A DNA stretch of 64,000 nucleotides from Candidatus Promineofilum glycogenicum. GTDB taxonomy: Bacteria > Chloroflexota > Anaerolineae > Promineifilales > Promineifilaceae. Below, piece by piece: positions 55,177-62,181 of this stretch (its first letter is position 1; each line of letters begins with the position of its first letter). The stretch spans positions 62,001-126,000 of the forward strand of contig JADJHJ010000015.1 in NCBI GenBank assembly GCA_016707605.1, given 5' to 3'. Below the pieces are notes generated by a model that was not told the DNA's origin, made no database searches, and was given only the letters and a program-made list of their open reading frames with translations. A program made the translations under genes and the position numbers.

Positions 55177-55186
55177 CCTCTTCGTC

Positions 55187-56149
55187 TTACGCCCAGAACA
55201 TCTCGCCGGGCGGGTCGAACATGGTCACTTCTTGCAGCAAGGCGATGCCCTTGGCCAGCCCCTCGTCGGTCGACATCAGCGCGTCCTCGTGCTCGATGGA
55301 GATGACGTAGTCGTAGCCGACCAGCCGCAGGGTGCTGAGCAGTTCGCGCCAGGCGGCGGCGTCGTGGCCGTAGCCGATGCTGCGGAACGTCCACGCCCGC
55401 TCCAGGATGCGGTCGTAGGGCTTGTGGTCGTTGCAGCCGTTGACGCGCACGTTGTGGGCATCGACGAAGCAGTCCTTGCCGTGGACGTGGAAGATGGCCG
55501 GGCCGAGGGCGCGAATGGCCGCCGCCGGTTCGACGCCGTTCCACCACAGGTGGCTGGGGTCGAAGTTGCAGCCCAGCGCTGGGCCGGTGGCCGCGCGCAG
55601 CCGCAGCAGCGTCTCGACGTTGTAGACCAGCATGCCGGGGTGCATCTCGAAGGCGATCTTGACGTTGTGGCCGGCGGCGAAGCGCTCCAGGTCGCGCCAG
55701 TAGGGGATGGCGACCTCGTTCCACTGATAGTCGAGCATCCGCAGGAAGTCGGGCGGCCAGGGGCAGGTGACCCAGTTGGGCGACTTGTCGCCCGGCGCGC
55801 CGGCCGGCAGGCCGGAGAAGCCGTTGACGACGGGCACACCCAGCGCTTCGGCCAGGCGAACGGCGGCGCGCAGCTCCTCGTCGGCCGTCTGGGCCACGGC
55901 CGGGTCGGGGTGCAGCGGGTTGTTGTGGACGCTGAGGGCGCTGAGCAGCAGGCCGCGCGATTCGATGGCCTGCATGAAGGCGGCGCGCTCCCCTTCGTCG
56001 GCCAGCAGGTCGGCCACGCGGCAGTGCTGGCTGCCGGGGTAGCCGCCGACGCCGATCTCGACCGCGGTCACGCCGGCGGCCACGGCCTTGTCGAGCGCCT
56101 CTTCAAGGGCGAACTGTTGGAACAGGGCGGTGAAGACTCCGATGCGCAT
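55187..56149 (-). CDS. Sugar phosphate isomerase/epimerase (xylose isomerase-like TIM barrel)
   Basis: The 320-residue product follows the AP-endonuclease-2/IolE-type barrel: MRIGVFTALFQQFALEEALD, VTAVEIGVGGYPGSQHC, NGFSGLPAGAP, VKIAFEMHPGMLVYN (conserved Glu and His), GCNFDPSHLWW, IFHVHGKD and YVISIEHED with the terminal metal-binding Glu. Members isomerise or epimerise sugars or inositols using a divalent metal. A PfkB sugar kinase lies nearby but on a different transcript. AAAGGAG precedes the ATG. Confidence 0.92.
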   Translation of the reverse strand: MRIGVFTALFQQFALEEALDKAVAAGVTAVEIGVGGYPGSQHCRVADLLADEGERAAFMQAIESRGLLLSALSVHNNPLHPDPAVAQTADEELRAAVRLAEALGVPVVNGFSGLPAGAPGDKSPNWVTCPWPPDFLRMLDYQWNEVAIPYWRDLERFAAGHNVKIAFEMHPGMLVYNVETLLRLRAATGPALGCNFDPSHLWWNGVEPAAAIRALGPAIFHVHGKDCFVDAHNVRVNGCNDHKPYDRILERAWTFRSIGYGHDAAAWRELLSTLRLVGYDYVISIEHEDALMSTDEGLAKGIALLQEVTMFDPPGEMFWA

Positions 56150-56165
56150 GGGGGACTCCTTTTTA

Positions 56166-56204
56166 GTGGTCAGTGGGTCAGTGGGTCAGTGGGTCAGTGG
56201 GTCA
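56166..56204. repeat. Tandem GGTCAGTG 8-mer array
   Basis: Four copies of GTCAGTGG, the reverse complement of the ACTGACCC word, lie between the divergent isomerase and propeller-protein genes. Confidence 0.9.
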
Positions 56205-56303
56205 GATGAAGAGATGTTGGCGGGATTTTAGCACATTGTGGGGCTGGAGGTGACGGTGGCGAAGGGTGACAAACGGCGCGGCGGCGGGTGACGAATGGCA
56301 GAT

Positions 56304-56330
56304 TTGCTGGCGACGGGTATGGGGTATACT
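56304..56330 (+). promoter_or_regulatory. Weak promoter candidate for the propeller-protein gene
   Basis: TTGCTG (56304-56309) and TATACT (56325-56330) are 15 bases apart, shorter than ideal. The start at 56382 would give a leader of about 45 bases. Confidence 0.35.
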
Positions 56331-56381
56331 GCCAGGTAACGGCCGGCCCGTTCCGTGGCCGCCGGTTATCAGGAGTGAGCC

Positions 56382-58145
56382 ATGTCCCCTACACGTCGCA
56401 ACTTCTTCCTGTTCCTCGCGCTGTTATCGCTGGCCCTGGTGGCTGCCACAGCCTGGGCTGCCGAACGCGCGCCGGCGCGGCCGTCGGCCGGCTTCACGCC
56501 GCGCTACAGTGTGGCCAAGGAGATGGTGCTGGAGATGGCGCTGGAAGGGTCGCCGGTTGTCGATCCGGCCACCGGCCGCATCTACGCCCTGGCCGACTTC
56601 CGCAGCCGCCTGAGCGTCATCGCCACGCGGCCGGCGCTGACCGAAACGCCCATCGATCTGCCCTTCAAGGGCGGAATCCTGGCCCTCAGCCCGAACGGCC
56701 AACGGCTGTACGTGCTGGAAGATACGGCCAATGAAGCGCGCCAGGGTCGCATTGCCGTGTTCAATACGACGACGCTGACCGTCGTAGACACCTTCCTGTT
56801 CACCTGTCCCGATGAGGTGCTCCACGGCAACTGCCGGGGCAGCTTCGCCGCCGTCGGCCCGAACAACCGGCTGTACGTGGTGCTCAGCGGATCGGCGATC
56901 ATTGACATCCACGACACGACCACGGGCGACCGGCTGCTGCGCTTCACCCATCCTACGGACGCACCATCGGCGTTCGCCATCCACGGCGCGACGCTCTACA
57001 CAATCACCAGTAACAGCAACACTCTCAAAAGCACCGTCCGCCGGTTCAACATCAGCGCCCTGACGCCGGTCATGGGTCCAAGTCGAGAGATGGCGGGGTA
57101 TGGCTATAGCAGCATTCAGGTTGCGCCGGACGGTTCGTTCCTGCTCGTTCAGGAGGCGGGCACGAGAGACGGCGGAACGCTGCAACTGGACGCCGACTCG
57201 CTGGATACGATCCGCAGCTACGTGGTGGATGGCGAGGCGTACTATGGGAGCGGCGTCATCTCGTCCGACAGCACCGAGATCGTCATGCTGTGGGGCTACC
57301 CGCCGGAGAACGTCACCCACGACATCGAGGCCCGCGACGCGACGACCGGCGCGCTGCAGCGCATCGGCTATTGGGGGGAGAACCCGGACTACTACGCCGA
57401 GGTCGGCTTGCTGCCCCTGCCGAATAACGAGGTTGCCCACCTGTTCATGAACGGGATAAGGATCCTGCACCCCAACGACCACATCGCCGCCGCGCCGGTG
57501 GTGCTGTCCGGCTTCTGTGGTGGGCCATATGTGGATACGTTTAGCGACCCCAACTCCGGCTGGCCGGTGGCCGACCTAGGGCCGGTGGCCTATCGCTATG
57601 ATCGGGATCAGTACAGCATCTTGCAGCGCGAGGACAATCGCTGGTCGGCCGTCAGCCGCGGCGACGTGTGGAACAACTGGCATGGGGCGGGCGTCCGCAC
57701 CTGGGTGCCGGCCGGCGAGGGCATGTCGGGCCTCGTCTTCGGCCTCAATAGCGACTGGAGCCAGTTCTATACCCTGGAGGTCATCCCCCACCTGAGTCGC
57801 TGGGTCGTGTTCTCCTACAGCGACGCCACCGGCTGGCAGATACTGGCCACGAGCCTGGGCACGAATGGCATTGACCAGTCCAACAACCTGGTGCTCAACC
57901 TGTTGCCAGACGGCGCGCTGGGGCTGTTCGTGAACGATAACCTGGTGTACGCGCTGGCGTCGCCGCCGGCCGGGCGCATCGGGCTGAGCGGTGGGTCGTT
58001 CGAGAGCGGCGGCGAGATCGACCTGCGCTTCGACGATTACATGCTGGTGACCGGCCCCAACTGCTTCCACTCCGGCGGGCGGGCCAACACCGTGGAGCAG
58101 TCGCCGGTTATGGAACGGCCGCCGCTGGAAGAGTTTCTGAAGTGA
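56382..58145 (+). CDS. Secreted protein with YVTN-like propeller and C-terminal LamG-like domain
   Basis: GGAGTGAGCC precedes the ATG. A signal peptide (NFFLFLALLSLALVAATAWA) leads to repeats typical of a YVTN/WD-like propeller (SPVVDPATGRIYALADF, GGILALSPNGQRLYVLED, GRIAVFNTTTLTVVDTF, FAAVGPNNRLYVVLSG, SIQVAPDGSFLLVQEAG). From about residue 380 a concanavalin-like domain follows (GGPYVDTFSDPNSGWPVADLG, GMSGLVFGLNSDWSQFYTLEV, LGLFVNDNLVYAL), as in extracellular proteins that bind glycans or other surfaces. No catalytic residues were identified. The stop is followed after four bases by a palindrome. Confidence 0.85.
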   Translation: MSPTRRNFFLFLALLSLALVAATAWAAERAPARPSAGFTPRYSVAKEMVLEMALEGSPVVDPATGRIYALADFRSRLSVIATRPALTETPIDLPFKGGILALSPNGQRLYVLEDTANEARQGRIAVFNTTTLTVVDTFLFTCPDEVLHGNCRGSFAAVGPNNRLYVVLSGSAIIDIHDTTTGDRLLRFTHPTDAPSAFAIHGATLYTITSNSNTLKSTVRRFNISALTPVMGPSREMAGYGYSSIQVAPDGSFLLVQEAGTRDGGTLQLDADSLDTIRSYVVDGEAYYGSGVISSDSTEIVMLWGYPPENVTHDIEARDATTGALQRIGYWGENPDYYAEVGLLPLPNNEVAHLFMNGIRILHPNDHIAAAPVVLSGFCGGPYVDTFSDPNSGWPVADLGPVAYRYDRDQYSILQREDNRWSAVSRGDVWNNWHGAGVRTWVPAGEGMSGLVFGLNSDWSQFYTLEVIPHLSRWVVFSYSDATGWQILATSLGTNGIDQSNNLVLNLLPDGALGLFVNDNLVYALASPPAGRIGLSGGSFESGGEIDLRFDDYMLVTGPNCFHSGGRANTVEQSPVMERPPLEEFLK

Positions 58146-58149
58146 AGCA

Positions 58150-58208
58150 GTGACCAGTGGTTAGTGACTAGTGGAAGACGCTCTGACTAGTCACTAACCA
58201 CTAGTCAC
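58150..58208. repeat. GTGACxAGTGGTTAG palindrome with AAGACGCTCT core
   Basis: GTGACCAGTGGTTAGTGACT and the inverted AGTCACTAACCACTAGTCAC surround GGAAGACGCTCTG. It encodes the last residues and stop of the convergent PfkB gene. Confidence 0.9.
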
Positions 58209-59168
58209 TTGCAGGAACTCGTCCACTTCGGCCGCCGTCGGCAAAGCCGGCAGCGCGCCGGCACGGGTGGCGGTCAGCGCGCCGACGGCGTTGGCGTAGC
58301 GCAGGATGGCGCGCAGGTGGTCGTCGTCCAGCCGTTGCGGCCACGCCCCCCCGTCCGCGTTGCCCAGCAGGCCGGCCAGCACCCCGGCCATGAAGGCGTC
58401 GCCGCAGCCGATGGCGTCGACCGTGTCGACCGGGAAGGCGGGCACGAAGCCGGCCGCATCGGCGCTGCGGTAGGCGCTGCCGCGCGCGCCCAACGTGACG
58501 ACAACCAGCGCCGGCCCGGCGGCCAGCAGCGCCGCGCCGCCCGCGTCGGGGTCGGCCGTGCCCGTCAGCAGGCACAACTCATCCTCGTTGACCTTGACCA
58601 CGTGGGCCAGCGGCAGCAGGTCGCGGATGGCGGCCACGGCGGCGTCGGGGGCGGGCCACAGGCTGGGGCGGTAGTTGACGTCGAACGACACCAACGCCCC
58701 GGCGGCGCGAGCGATCTCGACCGCCTGAAAAGTTGCCGCTCGGCTCGGCTCGGCCACGAGGCTGAGGGAGCCGACGTGCAGAGCGCGGGCGTGCCGTAGC
58801 AGTTCCCCGTCCAGTTCGTCGGGGCGCAGGCGGGTGTCGGCCCCCGGATTGCGGTAGAAGACGAACTCGGCGTGGTGGGGGTCGGGCAGGGCGATGAAGG
58901 CCAGGGTGGTGCGCGCCTCGTCGTCGAGGCGGATGGCGCGCGTCTCGACGCCCTCGGCGGCCAGGGTGTCGATGAGGAAGCGGCCGAAGGCGTCATCGCC
59001 CACCTTGCCGATGAAGGCCGAGGCCAGCCCCAGCCGCCGCGCGGCCACAGCCACGTTGCCCGGCGCGCCGCCCGGCTTGGGGTGGAAGGCGCTGACCTCG
59101 ACCAGACGGCGGCCTATTTCAGCGGGGAAAAGGTCAATGAGGAGTTCACCGAGACAGACAATGTCCAT
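58194..59168 (-). CDS. PfkB-family sugar kinase (fructokinase-like)
   Basis: The 324-residue product has the ribokinase fold: N-terminal VCLGELLIDLFP, the PfkB signature GGAPGNVAVAARRLG, the segment KVGDDAFGRFL and the C-terminal DTVDAIGCGDAFMAGVL. The catalytic Asp sits in GCGDAF, where most members have GAGDAF, so one Ala is replaced by Cys. The FYRNPGADTRLRPDEL and VKVNEDELCLLTG regions fit fructokinases. It phosphorylates a furanose sugar or a related compound. The last four residues (VTSG) and stop are repeat-encoded. Confidence 0.92.
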   Translation of the reverse strand: MDIVCLGELLIDLFPAEIGRRLVEVSAFHPKPGGAPGNVAVAARRLGLASAFIGKVGDDAFGRFLIDTLAAEGVETRAIRLDDEARTTLAFIALPDPHHAEFVFYRNPGADTRLRPDELDGELLRHARALHVGSLSLVAEPSRAATFQAVEIARAAGALVSFDVNYRPSLWPAPDAAVAAIRDLLPLAHVVKVNEDELCLLTGTADPDAGGAALLAAGPALVVVTLGARGSAYRSADAAGFVPAFPVDTVDAIGCGDAFMAGVLAGLLGNADGGAWPQRLDDDHLRAILRYANAVGALTATRAGALPALPTAAEVDEFLQVTSG

Positions 59169-59180
59169 GAGCTAAACAGG

Positions 59181-59210
59181 TTCCCAAGAGAGCATAGGAT
59201 ATTGTATACT
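59181..59210 (+). promoter_or_regulatory. Promoter of a probably leaderless BrnT-like gene
   Basis: TTCCCA (59181-59186) and TATACT (59205-59210) are 18 bases apart. The GTG start at 59217 is six bases after the -10 box, at or next to the expected +1. Confidence 0.55.
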
Positions 59211-59216
59211 TTACTG

Positions 59217-59504
59217 GTGCTCATCGAAACCGTCATCTGCTCCGAGAGCATTGAAGAGAAGCTGGAAAGAAAACACAGCGTCAGGCTACGTGAGGTGCGG
59301 CAGCTATTTCTCAATCGCCCTCGTATACGCTTCGTCGAACAAGGGTACACAGCCGACGAAGATGTCTATGCCGCGTTTGGACAGACATTTGGCGACAGGT
59401 ATCTATCTGTCTTCTTCATCTATAAGCCGGCAATGAAGACCGCCGTCGTGATTAGTGCTCGGGATATGAGTGCCAAAGAACGAAAATCCTATGGACGGAA
59501 ATAG
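59217..59504 (+). CDS. BrnT-like toxin of a second BrnTA-like pair
   Basis: GTG 59217 is chosen because it coincides with the start expected from the -10 box; the longer frame from 58872 would run antisense through the PfkB gene. The 95-residue product resembles BrnT only at its end (FGDRYLSVFFIYKPAMKTAVVISARDMSAKERKSYGRK-like block), with conserved SARDMxxKERKxY. The N-terminal half (IEEKLERKHSVRLREVRQLFL) has the charged helix expected before it. It overlaps the next gene by 14 bases, the same overlap as the BrnT pair at 8.4 kb. Growth-inhibiting ribonuclease activity is the family expectation. Confidence 0.78.
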   Translation: MLIETVICSESIEEKLERKHSVRLREVRQLFLNRPRIRFVEQGYTADEDVYAAFGQTFGDRYLSVFFIYKPAMKTAVVISARDMSAKERKSYGRK

Positions 59505-59739
59505 AAGGACTACTATCTCGAAGGCTGATACAGACGAGGGCATCGGCGAGTTCTGGGATAACCACGACTTCACCGACTTCGATGATGATGCACCGGATGT
59601 CGTCTTTGAGGTCTCTTTTGCTGTGCCCGTTGAAGTAGAACTGTTCAGCGCCATCGAGCGAGAGGCCCGCAAGCGTGGCGTTGCCGTCGAGACGCTGGTC
59701 AATCTATGGCTTCAACAGAAGCTAATTGAGCAGGCGTAG
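59491..59739 (+). CDS. Antitoxin of the second BrnT-like pair (CopG/BrnA-type)
   Basis: ATG 59491 overlaps the toxin frame by 14 bases; a GTG at 59470 is possible but would overlap more. The 82-residue product has an acidic central region (DNHDFTDFDDDAPDVVFEV), then a C-terminal ribbon-helix-helix (EVELFSAIEREARKRG, AVETLVNLWLQQKLIEQ). The order toxin then antitoxin and the RHH at the C-terminus fit BrnA-like proteins. Its end overlaps the convergent P-loop gene by 18 bases. Confidence 0.8.
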   Translation: MDGNRRTTISKADTDEGIGEFWDNHDFTDFDDDAPDVVFEVSFAVPVEVELFSAIEREARKRGVAVETLVNLWLQQKLIEQA

Positions 59740-60387
59740 CACTCGCTCGCTCACTCGCTCCACAGTGTCAGCCTCGCTCCAGCGCACAATCTGAATCCCA
59801 CACTCCCGGCTCTCCCGGCCCAGGGTCGCCGTCATTTGCCGGTCGTACTCCTGGAAGCGCTGCCACAGGGCCGCGCCGTCGGGTAGGGCCAGTATCTCGT
59901 CGCGCATGGGCGTGCGGCTGGGCGACGTGTCCCACTCGCCGGCGCGCTGCGCTTCGTCCCGCTCCAGGCAGATGATTTGACCGGCGGGGATGACCTGGGT
60001 CAGCACAGTCGGGTGGGTGATGCCGCCGTCGATCAGCAGCGGTTCGTCGGGGCGGCCGGCCAGGTCGGCGGCCAGCAGGTCGAGGGTCTCGGCATTGGCG
60101 GCGCGGTAGAGGGCGTCGAATGCCGGCCACGGTTGGCAGAGCATCCAGTGCAGCGGGTTGGCGGCGGTGAACCAGGCCGTTGTGGCCGGGTGGCGGGTCG
60201 GGTCGAAGTGGAAGCGGCCGAAGACGGCCTCATCCATGTCGTAGACGGCAATGCCCGTCCGCGCGCCGATGGCCTGGCTGATGGTTGACTTACCGGAGCC
60301 GGAGCCGCCGATGAGCCAGCGGAGGTTGCTTCTCGAGAAAAGCACATTCTTCACGTGGCCGAGCAGAAGTTCCTGTTGAGTGTACAT
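59722..60387 (-). CDS. P-loop nucleotide-kinase-like protein
   Basis: The 221-residue product has a Walker A GGSGSGKSTISQAIG near residue 28, followed by YDMDEAVFGRF, where kinases have an acidic base. LLIDGGITHP and ICLERDEAQRAGEWD follow, then a C-terminal helical region with a YDRQMTATLGRE segment. The layout fits small-molecule or nucleoside kinases of the AAA/ADK group, but no specific substrate can be assigned. No partner gene is adjacent on the same strand. Confidence 0.75.
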   Translation of the reverse strand: MYTQQELLLGHVKNVLFSRSNLRWLIGGSGSGKSTISQAIGARTGIAVYDMDEAVFGRFHFDPTRHPATTAWFTAANPLHWMLCQPWPAFDALYRAANAETLDLLAADLAGRPDEPLLIDGGITHPTVLTQVIPAGQIICLERDEAQRAGEWDTSPSRTPMRDEILALPDGAALWQRFQEYDRQMTATLGRESRECGIQIVRWSEADTVERVSERVLRLLN

Positions 60388-60490
60388 TAGACAGACTTCT
60401 AATAGAGATATCAGTAGAAGTTGACCTGGATTGCTGGATTGCGACTCGATTACTTGATTTGTCTATGAGCGCCTTGGCGTGAGCTTTTCT

Positions 60491-61168
60491 TCATATCACT
60501 CCGACAGCCACAAGCAAGGTAAAGGTCACGATGAACCAGTGGATCAGCCACGGGTAGACGAAGGAGCGCGTGCGCCAGGCGATGAGGCCGAAGGCCGCGC
60601 CGCCGAAGATGGTGCTCAGCGTCTCGATCTCCGGCTTGCCCAGGTGCATGAAGGCAAACGGCACGGCCTGGAGCATAATGGCCGGCCCCGGCCCCAACGC
60701 GCGGGCCAGCCCAAACAGCACCAGCCCGCGCCAGATGAACTCCCAGCCGAACAATTCGACGCCGTTGAGGAAGGTCAGTTGGGTGAGGCCGGTCGTCACC
60801 TTGGCCTGATAGAAGGCCTGCATGGCCGGGGAGCGGGCGGCCAACCACAGGACGGGGGCCATCAGCACACAGGCCACGGCCGTCAGCCGCAGCCCGCGCC
60901 GCCAGTCGCCCAGCCGGAAGCCGAAGTTGGCCAATGGCTCGCGGTAGACCAGCCAGATGAAGAGCGCCGAGCCGACGAAGTAGAACAGGAAGCGATCCCA
61001 GGCCTTGACCCCCGTCGGGCTGTGGCCGTAGAAGTCGAGCATGGGCACGACGGTGCTGAAGACGATGAGCAGCGTCAGGCGCAGGTCGAAGGCCACGCCG
61101 AACAAGGTGATAGTGCGCCCCGTTGCCGCGCCGGCCGGGCGTTGCTCGACCCATCCTTCATCCCTCAT
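60491..61168 (-). CDS. CPBP-family intramembrane metalloprotease
   Basis: The 225-residue polytopic protein has six to seven helices. Motif one is EFIWRGLVLFGL, a variant of EExxxR with a single Glu before the Arg. Motif two has FAFMHLGKPEIETLST, and motif three WLIHWFIVTF. These are the catalytic Glu and His sites of CAAX-prenyl-protease/bacteriocin-processing proteins. A cupin gene lies immediately upstream on the same strand, with ten bases between. Confidence 0.9.
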   Translation of the reverse strand: MRDEGWVEQRPAGAATGRTITLFGVAFDLRLTLLIVFSTVVPMLDFYGHSPTGVKAWDRFLFYFVGSALFIWLVYREPLANFGFRLGDWRRGLRLTAVACVLMAPVLWLAARSPAMQAFYQAKVTTGLTQLTFLNGVELFGWEFIWRGLVLFGLARALGPGPAIMLQAVPFAFMHLGKPEIETLSTIFGGAAFGLIAWRTRSFVYPWLIHWFIVTFTLLVAVGVI

Positions 61169-61177
61169 CTTTCATCC

Positions 61178-61498
61178 TTAAGGCGCGGGGGCGATGCCGA
61201 CCAGCAGGGTCAGGCGGCCGTCGCCCTCATTGCGAACGCCGTGGACGACGCCGGCCGGCGCCCAGACGACCTCGCCCGGCCCGGCCGTCGCCTCGTCTGT
61301 GCCGACCAGAAAGCGGCCGGCGCCCTCGACGACGTAGTAGAACTTGTCCTGCCCGGCGTGGTCGTGGGGGGCCTGCGCCTGCCCCGGCTCCAGACAGTTG
61401 ACGCCCAGCAGCAGGGCGTCGCCGCGAAACAGGGTCGCCTTGTAGAACTTGTCCGGCCGCGCGCCTACGTGGTCGGACAGGCGGGTTAGGTATTCCAT
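61178..61498 (-). CDS. Cupin-domain protein
   Basis: ATG 61498 follows GGAGAGATGAG. The 106-residue single-domain cupin has the ligands APHDHAGQDKFYYVVEG (two His, a Glu-equivalent position) and APAGVVHGVRN (last His). Its stop is nine bases before the CPBP gene start, so the two are probably co-transcribed. Enzymatic function is unknown. Confidence 0.85.
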   Translation of the reverse strand: MEYLTRLSDHVGARPDKFYKATLFRGDALLLGVNCLEPGQAQAPHDHAGQDKFYYVVEGAGRFLVGTDEATAGPGEVVWAPAGVVHGVRNEGDGRLTLLVGIAPAP

Positions 61499-61520
61499 CT
61501 CATCTCTCCAGTGATTCTGA

Positions 61521-61565
61521 TTGTAGCGCAGGTTGGGGGCACAGGATAAGAATCCTGTGCTACAA
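61521..61565. repeat. Inverted repeat GTAGCGC...GCTAC with inner ACAGGAT hairpin
   Basis: TTGTAGCGCAGG faces CCTGTGCTACAA, with ACAGGAT/ATCCTGT inside. It is related to the element after dnaB (4721-4765). Confidence 0.8.
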
Positions 61566-61569
61566 ATGA

Positions 61570-61603
61570 AACGTGCCCTGTTCTCGCAGAAACAGGGCAC
61601 GTT
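61570..61603 (-). terminator. Terminator after the SWIM gene
   Basis: The 13-bp perfect stem AACGTGCCCTGTT / AACAGGGCACGTT has an 8-base loop. On the minus strand it is followed by TCATTTG. Confidence 0.75.
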
Positions 61604-61630
61604 GGCGACTAACCGGAGAGGTTAAGCGAA

Positions 61631-61879
61631 CTAAGCCGGAACGCCCATCTCCACCATGTTACCGAGGATGCGTTCCATCGCCATGGTATGGCTGCACACC
61701 TGATGCGAGCCGAAGTAGTTGCAGTCGCACTGCCACTGACCGCCGTCATACTTCACCTGGTGCGTACAGTCATTGTCGCCCAGGACGCTCGCCTGCAGGG
61801 ACTGAAATTGAACGCGCTGCTCCCGCTCTTCAGCGTAGAACTTCGCCTTTTCAATCTTGCCGATCATACCATAGTCCAT
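61631..61879 (-). CDS. Small SWIM zinc-finger protein
   Basis: ATG 61879 follows GAGAGGAGACAC. The 82-residue product has an N-terminal charged helix (IGKIEKAKFYAEEREQRVQF), then a SWIM-like CxC-x8-CxH site: C51, C53, C62 and H64. SWIM domains bind zinc and take part in protein or DNA contacts. No other domain is present, so it is a minimal single-domain member. A leaderless short frame and an intrinsic terminator lie between its promoter and this start, which suggests regulated read-through. Confidence 0.88.
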   Translation of the reverse strand: MDYGMIGKIEKAKFYAEEREQRVQFQSLQASVLGDNDCTHQVKYDGGQWQCDCNYFGSHQVCSHTMAMERILGNMVEMGVPA

Positions 61880-61925
61880 TGTGTGTCTCCTCTCTAAGTA
61901 CTGAACGGACAAATCTGCTGACAAA

Positions 61926-61953
61926 CAAAAAACGCACGCGGTGAGGCGTGCGT
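61926..61953 (-). terminator. Intrinsic terminator in the leader of the SWIM gene
   Basis: On the minus strand ACGCACGC, loop CTCACC, GCGTGCGT and TTTTTTG form a classical terminator. It lies 46 bases before the SWIM start and just after a leader peptide stop. Confidence 0.8.
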
Positions 61954-61956
61954 CTA

Positions 61957-62001
61957 CTACCCTATTCGATTGTTGGCTGATGCAATTGTTTTCAGCACCA
62001 T
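61957..62001 (-). CDS. Putative 14-residue leader peptide
   Basis: The frame MVLKTIASANNRIG with tandem TAG TAG stops begins six bases after the -10 box, so its transcript would be leaderless. The stops are directly followed by a terminator hairpin. The arrangement resembles transcription attenuation, but no run of one amino-acid codon type is present, and no competing antiterminator was found by eye. Confidence 0.45.
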   Translation of the reverse strand: MVLKTIASANNRIG

Positions 62002-62007
62002 AACCGT

Positions 62008-62035
62008 AGTATAGCCGGATGGGCGCGGGTGTCAA
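62008..62035 (-). promoter_or_regulatory. Consensus-like promoter upstream of the SWIM gene
   Basis: On the minus strand TTGACA (62030-62035) and TATACT (62008-62013) are 16 bases apart. This is the best sigma-70-type match in the window. Confidence 0.8.
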
Positions 62036-62100
62036 TCAAACTAAATGACTATTGCCCTACGATTTAGGTGACATGTGAGGGGCAAGTAGGGGCCAGGGGG

Positions 62101-62181
62101 CAGTATCCAGTATTCAGTATCCAGTACCCAGTATTCAGTATTCAGTTCTCAGCGCTGGATACTGGATACTGGATACTGACT
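62101..62181. repeat. CAGTATCCAGTATT word palindrome
   Basis: Tandem CAGTATCCAG and CAGTATTCAG words are opposed by CTGGATACTGGATACTG around TTCTCAGCGC. The right end supplies the stop of the convergent helicase gene. Confidence 0.9.

Noticed and set aside
58872..59216. Longer start for the BrnT-like gene
   Set aside because: It would run antisense through the PfkB gene and across the likely promoter; the GTG at 59217 fits the -10 box.
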